A program made the position numbers and the translations under genes. Under the pieces are notes generated by a model. The model made no database searches and was not told where the DNA came from. It worked only from the letters and a program-made list of their open reading frames with translations. A stretch of DNA of 64,000 nucleotides from Hyphomicrobiales bacterium (GTDB taxonomy: Bacteria; Pseudomonadota; Alphaproteobacteria; Rhizobiales; Rhizobiaceae): assembly GCA_900468065.1 (NCBI GenBank), contig UBTA01000062.1, forward strand, positions 1-64,000, read 5' to 3'. Position 1 is the first letter of the stretch, and every line of letters begins with the position of its first letter. Shown piece after piece: positions 58,444-64,000 of the stretch.

Positions 58444-59430
58444 ATGACACAGACTAGAACAACACTCCTTGCACTCGCATTTTCACTGGGTGCTGCCGCC
58501 TCAGCCCGTGCGCATGCTTCGTTCGAAACCGATGAAGTGGCATCCGAAAGCAGCTTCAAGGCCGTGCTGCAGATTCCGCATGGCTGCGACGGCAAGGCGA
58601 CCACCGAGGTACAGGTCAAGCTGCCGGAGGGCTTCGTTTTTGCGAAGCCGCAGCCCAAGGCCGGCTGGGAGCTTGAGATCATCAAGGGCGATTACCAGAA
58701 GAGCTATGACAATCACGGAAAGACGGTAACGTCCGGTCCGCTGGAAATCCGCTGGAAGAACGGCAACCTGTCGGACGACTATTACGACACCTTCGTCATC
58801 AGCGGCAAAATCTCGGGCTTCGACAAGGACACGCAGATCGCCTTCCCGGTGACGCAGTTGTGCGGCACTTCTGACAAGGTCGTCTGGGACGAGATTGCTG
58901 CTGAGGGTCAGAGCGCGCATTCGCTGGAACACCCGGCCCCGACAGTGACGGTGACGCCTGCCCAGGCCGGCGGCCACGATCATCATGACATGGCGGCGAT
59001 GGCTGGCATGGGCGCAACCGATGGCGCCTCGGTCAAGGCCGGATCGCTGGAAATTTCCGGCGGTGCGGTCAAGGCGATGTTGCCGGGCGCAAAAGTGGGC
59101 GGTGGCGGCTTCGTCATCAAGAATGAAGGTGGAGAAGACGACACATTGCTTTCGGTCGAGAGCCCCGCCGCGGGCCGCGTCGAGTTGCATGAGATGACCA
59201 TGCAGAACGACGTGATGAAGATGCGCAAGCTGGAGAGCGGCATTGCCATTCTGGCCGGCGAAACCGTCACGCTTCAATCTGGCGGCCTGCACCTGATGTT
59301 CATGGATGTGAAGAAGCCTTTCGCCGAAGGTGACAGCATCCCGGTGACGCTGACCTTCGAGAAGTCGGGCAAGGTGGATTACATGCTTTCCGTCGGCAAC
59401 GCCTCTGGCGGCGCTCACAAGCACAAGTAA
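58444..59430 (+). CDS. YcnI (DUF1775)-PCuAC copper-binding fusion protein
   Basis: 328 aa periplasmic protein. Signal peptide with cleavage after ARA23, giving mature N-terminal H24 (HASFETDEVA), the position that binds copper in YcnI. DUF1775 domain to about 155, then a His/Met linker (GGHDHHDMAAMAGMG, about 177-191), then a PCuAC domain (about 197-320) with H249, M260, H283 and M285 in an H-x10-M-x22-H-x-M arrangement. PCuAC proteins deliver Cu(I) to cytochrome oxidase CuA. Both copper sites look complete. No terminator is obvious after it. Confidence 0.92.
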   Translation: MTQTRTTLLALAFSLGAAASARAHASFETDEVASESSFKAVLQIPHGCDGKATTEVQVKLPEGFVFAKPQPKAGWELEIIKGDYQKSYDNHGKTVTSGPLEIRWKNGNLSDDYYDTFVISGKISGFDKDTQIAFPVTQLCGTSDKVVWDEIAAEGQSAHSLEHPAPTVTVTPAQAGGHDHHDMAAMAGMGATDGASVKAGSLEISGGAVKAMLPGAKVGGGGFVIKNEGGEDDTLLSVESPAAGRVELHEMTMQNDVMKMRKLESGIAILAGETVTLQSGGLHLMFMDVKKPFAEGDSIPVTLTFEKSGKVDYMLSVGNASGGAHKHK

Positions 59431-59510
59431 AGTCTGCCGATTTTTGCGGGGGCGCATGACGGCGCAGGAAACTGCGCCGTTACGTTTGACCCGCATGCTG
59501 TTTGGCTGGG

Positions 59511-59846
59511 TTAGTTGTCTGTCGCTTCGTCGTCCGGGGTCAATGCCTCGTCGCTCTCATCGGTTTCCGGGTCGTCCGGGCCGAACTCCATGTAGCGGCG
59601 GACCGCTTCGCCACGGGTGCCTTGGGGCAGGCGGCCGTTGGAACTCATCAGCATCAGGGACAGCGCGGTTGGGCTGCGAAGGGCAGCAACCGAGGCGTGG
59701 GTGTTCGCCGCGTCATCTTTTGGCCGCGCGGAAAGCAGGGTGATCGCCTCGTCGGTCGGGCCATCGCCGCTGACGCGGGCGGACGGCTTGATGGCTTGCG
59801 CCGCGTAAGCCGCCGTGTTGGCTGACATGGTAACGACCAGGGTCAT
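59511..59846 (-). CDS. Hypothetical protein
   Basis: About 111 aa, without signal peptide or cysteines. The sequence TAAYAAQAIKPSARVSGDGP and TDEAITLLSARPKDD is followed by a low-complexity acidic tail (PDDPETDESDEALTPDDEAT). No family is recognised. Start uncertain: the frame opens at a GTG at 59870, overlapping an AAGGAG; ATG 59846 or 59828 are alternatives. Confidence 0.5.
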   Translation of the reverse strand: MTLVVTMSANTAAYAAQAIKPSARVSGDGPTDEAITLLSARPKDDAANTHASVAALRSPTALSLMLMSSNGRLPQGTRGEAVRRYMEFGPDDPETDESDEALTPDDEATDN

Positions 59847-59972
59847 GGACGATCTGCCCGTGCCGGGCACTCCTTCGGATGTGGCAATCGATCCTTTTTA
59901 TCCCGGCCGCCGTTTCATCCCGGTGAAATTTCGCGCTGGCATTTAAGGCAAATCCTATCGATCATCCGATGG

Positions 59973-60011
59973 AAAAAGGGGGCGCAGACCGCCGGGGAAA
60001 GCGCGCGCCCC
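59973..60011 (-). terminator. Rho-independent terminator of the small gene at 60018
   Basis: On the minus strand GGGGCGC (60005-60011) pairs with GCGCCCC (59979-59985), loop 19, followed by a C and five T. It is directly after the stop. Confidence 0.7.
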
Positions 60012-60017
60012 AAAGGT

Positions 60018-60290
60018 TCAGGCGTAGCGCCGCGCAGGGATAGTCCGCGTAGTTGCGGCAGTTGATATGCCGTCAAACTCGACGCATTTGCCGGCCGGTG
60101 CGCGGCACACCGCCCGCGCATCGTGATTGCTTTCTTCATCGGCAAAGTGGAGGGCCGCTGCTTCGCTGGCAAACAATCCGCCAACCCGGCCCAGCCGGTC
60201 GTGCACGACCCACCAGCCGTGATGATCGCAGCCGACGGTGAAACGTGGCGTTGCAGAATGTGTGTTCGTGAGGGGGTATCGACTGCCCAT
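60018..60290 (-). CDS. Small hypothetical protein
   Basis: 90 aa. A compact middle part, FTVGCDHHGWWVVHDRLGRV then GGLFASEAAALHFADEES, looks like a small beta-rich fold similar to DUF2188-type proteins. C-terminal segment CRAPAGKCVEFDG. AAGGA lies close before ATG 60290 and a terminator follows, which supports it as a gene. The function is unknown. Confidence 0.6.
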   Translation of the reverse strand: MGSRYPLTNTHSATPRFTVGCDHHGWWVVHDRLGRVGGLFASEAAALHFADEESNHDARAVCRAPAGKCVEFDGISTAATTRTIPARRYA

Positions 60291-60354
60291 GATCCTTGTA
60301 GACCTTCGTTTTGTTGATGGCGTGTTGTTAATGGCGTGCTGTTGACAGCGCGCC

Positions 60355-60510
60355 TCAGCGCAGAAGCCAGCCTGCCAGAATCTGAATGGTGCCGGCACAG
60401 GCAAAGACTGCTACCAGACGGATGACGGCGCCCGACAGGCTGCTGCGATCCGATGTCATTGGCACCGCTGCCTGCCTGTCTGATGAATTTTGCCGTGCAT
60501 ATGGTTGCAT
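60355..60510 (-). CDS. Small single-TM hypothetical protein
   Basis: 51 aa: a polar N-terminus (MQPYARQNSSDRQAAVPMTS) and one hydrophobic helix at the end (VIRLVAVFACAGTIQILAGW). An AGG is just before the ATG. Weak evidence beyond the hydrophobic pattern and position. Confidence 0.4.
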   Translation of the reverse strand: MQPYARQNSSDRQAAVPMTSDRSSLSGAVIRLVAVFACAGTIQILAGWLLR

Positions 60511-60625
60511 GACCTGGTCTTTCGGTTGAGATACTTGGCAATCCGTAACGCACTGATTGCCAAGAGAAAATATGCACTCTGCCATTGCCGTTCCATGCGT
60601 GGCCGGCGGGTTTGTTGTTAAAATC

Positions 60626-61552
60626 TCATAGGAATTGCCGGCGTACTGGCGCCGGTTTGCACAGGACGGGCGCCAGTGCCATGCGGATCGCGGCAGTGGT
60701 TTCCGCGGCGATCGGCGTCAGCGGAAGCCGGACATCGTCGCAGATACCTCTGAGCAGACTGAGGCCGTATTTGATCGCAGCGGGGCTCGGCTCACGCTCC
60801 AGTGCCTGAAACAGCGGGCTCAGCCTTTCCTGCAGGCTTTGCGCCGATTGCTGGTTTCCGGTGGCGAGCGCCTGATGCAGCGCAACGGTCAAGCGCGGAA
60901 CCAGATTGGCGGCGGCCGAGATAACGCCACGGCCGCCCATCAGGGTGAAGGGCATGGCCGTCAGATCGTGGCCGGAATAAAGCGCAAACCGTTGACGCAG
61001 GGCCGCAGGCATTGCCGCAAGACGGGCGATGTCTCCCGTTTCATCGGCAATTCCAACGACGGACCGCAGGGTTGCCAGCCGTTCCAGCGTACGGGGAGAA
61101 AGATCTATCGCCGTTCGCTGTGGTGAGACACCGACGATGAGCGCCAGATCGACCCGATTGGCGATCGCCTGATAGTGGCGGAACAGGCCCTCCTGAGCGG
61201 GCTTGCTGTAGTAAGGCGTCACCACATAGGCCGCTGTGGCCCCCATGTTCTTCGCCTCTGCCGTGCGCGCAACCGTTGTTTCGGTACAATTCGTGCCGGT
61301 ACCTGCGAAAACCGGGACGCGGTTGCCGGCAACTGCGACGGCAAGCCTGATCAATCGTGACCGTTCGTCATCGGTCAGCGCCCAGGGCTCACCGGCCGGT
61401 CCCGCAACGAGCAGGCCCGAGATGCCGCTGTTGATCTGCCATTCGGCGAGGTCAGCGAAAGCGGCTTCGTCCAGTTGATCGCCCTGAAAGGGGGTGACGA
61501 GGTCGCAGATTGCGCCCTGTGGCGCGGTGTCGATCCGCGTGCGTTCACTCAT
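60626..61552 (-). CDS. DapA-family (DHDPS/NAL) protein lacking the Schiff-base lysine
   Basis: 308 aa TIM-barrel protein of the dihydrodipicolinate synthase family (start GAICDLVTPFQGDQLDE, then VVTPYYSKPAQEGLFRHYQA). The catalytic lysine normally in GIKEATG is replaced by alanine: GIADETGD, A169. The GTTGE loop reads AGPAGEPWAL and the YNVPGRT segment reads GVSPQRTA. So it is unlikely to be a normal DHDPS. The barrel is otherwise intact over its full length. AAGGA lies eight bases before ATG 61552. It overlaps the upstream hypothetical gene by eight bases and may be in its operon. Confidence 0.85.
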   Translation of the reverse strand: MSERTRIDTAPQGAICDLVTPFQGDQLDEAAFADLAEWQINSGISGLLVAGPAGEPWALTDDERSRLIRLAVAVAGNRVPVFAGTGTNCTETTVARTAEAKNMGATAAYVVTPYYSKPAQEGLFRHYQAIANRVDLALIVGVSPQRTAIDLSPRTLERLATLRSVVGIADETGDIARLAAMPAALRQRFALYSGHDLTAMPFTLMGGRGVISAAANLVPRLTVALHQALATGNQQSAQSLQERLSPLFQALEREPSPAAIKYGLSLLRGICDDVRLPLTPIAAETTAAIRMALAPVLCKPAPVRRQFL

Positions 61553-62057
61553 TTCCAAATTCCTTTTGCACGGCTGTGTTTGTCCGTCTTCGGTGCACAA
61601 ACGGCCTGGCTTTGCGGACGGTGCTGCTCAGAAGAGCGATCAGGACCGCAGCCGGTGGATCGCGATGTTCGGCGCGCATCAGCTTGCGCTGCCGCGGCTG
61701 TGAAAGGGCGCTGCGGACAGAAAGAGTGGCGACCCAATGATCTCCCTGCGGGTCAAGATCGCGGATGTCACGGGCCGGCTGACAGGATTGCGCCAGAAGG
61801 CGAAGAGCGGCTGTAAACGCCTCCTTTTCCATCAACCGGCGAAACTCCGGTAGTTGCTTGATGTCATCCGGCAGGCCGCCGATCTCCGGCAGAATGCGCA
61901 CGGCTTCCCAGATATGGTGCTCGCGCAGAACTCGCGCGGCGCAGACCCGGGCGATCAGGCTGGAGAGTGCCGCTTGCGCGGCCATTCGTTCGGAAGGACG
62001 GATGGTTTTGGCCGGTGATTGCCGGACCGGCGGCGTCGATGTCGTGCCCATGGCCAT
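61545..62057 (-). CDS. Hypothetical protein upstream of the DapA-like gene
   Basis: 170 aa, basic, helical: AAQAALSSLIARVCAARVLR, IWEAVRILPEIGGLPDDIKQ, FTAALRLLAQSCQPARDIRD and a basic end (PFVHRRRTNTAVQKEFGNE). No domain known. It overlaps the DapA-like start and is 3 bp after the preceding small gene, so the three look like one unit. The ATG at 62057 or 62051 may be the start. Confidence 0.55.
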   Translation of the reverse strand: MAMGTTSTPPVRQSPAKTIRPSERMAAQAALSSLIARVCAARVLREHHIWEAVRILPEIGGLPDDIKQLPEFRRLMEKEAFTAALRLLAQSCQPARDIRDLDPQGDHWVATLSVRSALSQPRQRKLMRAEHRDPPAAVLIALLSSTVRKARPFVHRRRTNTAVQKEFGNE

Positions 62058-62060
62058 GTC

Positions 62061-62246
62061 TCAGGCAATGACCAGAATAAGAGCAATACCGGCGATTGAG
62101 AGAAAGATCGCGGCAGCATTCAGTGCCGCCGTGAGCCGGGCGCGGCGCTGCCTGCGGGACCGCATCGGAGATTCAGGCTGGAGGCGACTGCGCTGCTCGA
62201 TCTTTTGTGTCGAGAAATGGGAAGGATGAACGTGGAGCATGGGCAT
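62061..62246 (-). CDS. Small C-terminal TM hypothetical protein
   Basis: 61 aa or less: a basic, histidine-containing N-terminus (MPMLHVHPSHFSTQKIEQRS), an arginine-rich stretch and one C-terminal transmembrane helix (NAAAIFLSIAGIALILVIA). ATG 62246 or 62240. First of a three-gene run with the 170-aa protein and the DapA homologue. Confidence 0.5.
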   Translation of the reverse strand: MPMLHVHPSHFSTQKIEQRSRLQPESPMRSRRQRRARLTAALNAAAIFLSIAGIALILVIA

Positions 62247-62380
62247 CGTGGCAGTGACCTGTTTCGAATGCCTGGATGCTAGAGCCGTGCCGCATTTGAA
62301 ATCCATTCCGGGACAACGGCCAAGAGATAAAGGTTTTATAAGAGAACGATTCAAGGAGGCGAAGGCCGGTGATAAAATTA

Positions 62381-62413
62381 GCTCCTCTATCGTCGAGGAA
62401 ACGAGAGAGGAGC
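62381..62413 (-). terminator. Hairpin after the HAD phosphatase gene
   Basis: On the minus strand GCTCCTCT (62413-62406) pairs perfectly with AGAGGAGC (62388-62381), loop 17, followed by TAATTTTAT. Probable terminator. Confidence 0.6.
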
Positions 62414-62446
62414 CGTTGTTGGTTGTGATGAAGAACTATCGCGCGT

Positions 62447-63427
62447 TCAGGGTGTTTCGAACGCGTAGATCTTCTTCCAGTCGTTTTTCATGTCGACGAG
62501 CAACCATTTGCGTTGCGCTGCCTCATCCATGGCCTTGTTGAGTTTGCCGAAGTGCGATTCGCGGTCATAGGCGTATTCGCGCACGGCATCGGTGTGGTGC
62601 ACGATCAATCCGAGGCTGTTTGGTTTTCCGCCGGTCACCCAGCGCAGCATCTCGTAGTCGCCATCGGAATTTCCGGCGACGAAGATCGGGCGCCGACCGA
62701 TGAACTTGTTGATACCGACCGGCTTTCCGGCACCATCATCGATGAAGTCGATCTTCGGCAGCCGATTGAGCACAGGCTCGCCGTCAACAAGTGCATATTC
62801 GGTGGCAATGGTGCTGCCAATCACCTGTTCGGGCGGGATGCCATAGGCTTTCTCGGTTATCGGCCGCATGAATTCGACGCCACCACCGGAGACAATATAG
62901 GTCTTGAAGCCGTTGGCCCTGAGATAATCGAGCAATTCGCGCATCGGCAGGAACGTCATTTCGTTGTAGGGCTTGCCGGTTTTCGGGTGTTTGGAGGCAG
63001 CAAACCAGTCAGTGACAATCTTGGTGAATTCGTCCGTGGTCATGCCTGCGTGGGTGGCCATTCCAAGCTCGATAATGCCTTTCTCGCCGCTCGCCGCCAT
63101 GCCTTTCAGGTCGCCAGCCAGGATGGATTTGAACGGCTCTGTTTCCTTCCATTCCGGATGTTCGGGCGCCAGCGCCTTCACCCGGTCGAGCATGAAGCCG
63201 AGCTGGAAATAGAATGGCTGTTCCGACCAGAGCGTACCATCATTATCGAACACGGCGACGCGGTCTTCCGGTTTGACGAAATCGGCGTTCTTCTCGTCGG
63301 TGACCTTGGTGACGAAATCGACGATCGCCTGTTTCGACGTGCCGTCGTTCCACGACGGCAGATCATCCGCAAGCGCTGCAAAGGGCAACAGAAGCACGAC
63401 AAGGAATACACGAACAAAATTCAACAT
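62447..63427 (-). CDS. Secreted HAD-family phosphatase
   Basis: 326 aa. Signal peptide (FVRVFLVVLLLPFAALA) then a HAD core: DNDGTLWSEQ (D61 nucleophile and D63), YIVSGGGVEFM (motif II), and GNSDGDYEML (motif IV). Resembles phosphoserine phosphatase-like HAD proteins found with sulfatase-type genes. GGGAG lies before ATG 63427. It follows the FGE-like gene by 14 bases on the same strand and is probably co-transcribed. Confidence 0.88.
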   Translation of the reverse strand: MLNFVRVFLVVLLLPFAALADDLPSWNDGTSKQAIVDFVTKVTDEKNADFVKPEDRVAVFDNDGTLWSEQPFYFQLGFMLDRVKALAPEHPEWKETEPFKSILAGDLKGMAASGEKGIIELGMATHAGMTTDEFTKIVTDWFAASKHPKTGKPYNEMTFLPMRELLDYLRANGFKTYIVSGGGVEFMRPITEKAYGIPPEQVIGSTIATEYALVDGEPVLNRLPKIDFIDDGAGKPVGINKFIGRRPIFVAGNSDGDYEMLRWVTGGKPNSLGLIVHHTDAVREYAYDRESHFGKLNKAMDEAAQRKWLLVDMKNDWKKIYAFETP

Positions 63428-63441
63428 GGATCTCTCCCGGA

Positions 63442-64000
63442 TCAGTTTGCTGGTCTTTTCACGCAACGGAAACCGACATGGCTGGTGGAGGTATCCTCCG
63501 GCTCGGCATGGCGGGCGGCAGGACGGTAACGGCGGCAATAGTTCGGCGCGCAGAGATGCGATCCGCCCTTCAGGACCCGCCGGGGAATGCGGATATCCGG
63601 CGAATTCGGATCGTAGCTGGCATCAACGGCCCCGCCGCGCGGGTTTTGCGGAATACAGCACGATTTGGCGGCCGGTTCCGGATGGCGTGTGGACCAGTAA
63701 TCTGTTGTCCATTCCCAGACGTTGCCGATCATGTCATAGGCGCCGTAACCGTTTGGCGCGAAGGATTTGACCGGCGTCGTCCGGTCCTTGCCGGCGGGCT
63801 TGGTGCTGTGGGTCGGAAAGGTGCCGGCCCAGGTGTTTGCCATGGCGACGCCTCCCGGCGCCAGTTCATCGCCCCAGGCGAATTCGACATCGTCAAGCCC
63901 GCCACGCGCGGCCAGTTCCCACTCGGCTTCTGTCGGAAGATCGAGGCTCGCCCAATCGGCATAGGCCCTGGCATCGCACAGCGCCACGTGCACGACGGGA
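63442..64000 (-). CDS. Formylglycine-generating enzyme (SUMF1) family, partial
   Basis: At least 186 aa of the C-terminal part; the gene continues past the right edge of the window. VVHVALCDARAYADWA, LPTEAEWELAARGGLDDVEF, MIGNVWEWTTDYW and the end GFRCVKRPAN are typical. The two copper-binding catalytic cysteines are intact in GGSHLCAPNYCRRYRP. Enzymes with this pair convert a sulfatase cysteine to formylglycine; the partner sulfatase gene may lie outside the window. The HAD gene downstream is probably in the same operon. Confidence 0.9.
   Translation of the reverse strand, partial: PVVHVALCDARAYADWASLDLPTEAEWELAARGGLDDVEFAWGDELAPGGVAMANTWAGTFPTHSTKPAGKDRTTPVKSFAPNGYGAYDMIGNVWEWTTDYWSTRHPEPAAKSCCIPQNPRGGAVDASYDPNSPDIRIPRRVLKGGSHLCAPNYCRRYRPAARHAEPEDTSTSHVGFRCVKRPAN

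Overview
The window is high-GC chromosomal DNA from an alphaproteobacterium, most likely a member of the Rhizobiaceae (Rhizobium/Agrobacterium group). This rests on gene content (DUF1476 F1-ATPase zeta-type inhibitor, DUF1127 protein, small-type PurL with PurS and PurQ, SUF operon with SufT, Grx4-BolA pair, rhizobial-style PmtA-like methyltransferase), on an Irr-type iron box before the suf genes, and on a RIME/ABC-like palindromic intergenic repeat next to tyrS. No rRNA, tRNA, CRISPR array, prophage or insertion sequence was recognised. Almost all of it is housekeeping chromosome, tightly packed with many ATGA/GTGA stop-start overlaps.

Layout. 0-6 kb: a MarR regulator behind a double palindrome, rpsD, glutaminase, the ttcA-inositol monophosphatase pair, and a Crp/Fnr regulator bracketed by two TTAACC-NN-GGTTAA palindromes next to a PmtA-like methyltransferase. 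6-9.8 kb: two tandem Bcr/CflA drug-efflux paralogues, then the bolA-small basic protein-grxD group. 9.8-24 kb: purine synthesis (purL, purQ, purS, purC, purB) separated by regulators and a large PAS-GGDEF-EAL protein. 24-34 kb: rpe with secreted and membrane proteins, a P1/NylC-type autoprocessing peptidase coupled to a lone periplasmic binding protein, a NUDIX-RhlE pair, an M23 peptidase, and a DUF455-Bcp pair. 34-43 kb: a giant AsmA/DUF3971 protein, tyrS, anmK, a diguanylate cyclase and an orphan DnaB-like ATPase.

43-51 kb is the iron-sulfur assembly operon: cysteine desulfurase (NifS/IscS type), sufB, a small two-TM protein, sufC, sufD, sufS, sufT, sufA, with a predicted Irr box upstream. 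A PAS histidine kinase follows. 53-57.8 kb is the glycine cleavage operon gcvT-gcvH-gcvP on the minus strand, led by a tandem glycine riboswitch, with gcvT starting at TTG.

58-64 kb holds a copper-handling pair (a small CxxC secreted protein and a YcnI-PCuAC fusion), several small lineage-specific proteins, a DapA-family protein that has lost its catalytic lysine, and a secreted HAD phosphatase downstream of a formylglycine-generating-enzyme homologue that runs off the right edge.

I did not find a clearly new multi-gene system. The strongest leads are the paired palindromes around the Crp-like gene, the extra membrane protein inside the suf operon, the lysine-less DapA homologue with its small neighbours, and the binding protein-NylC-type peptidase coupling. 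Start codons were adjusted from the longest open frames using Shine-Dalgarno spacing and family N-termini. Functional statements are from sequence recognition only, without database search.
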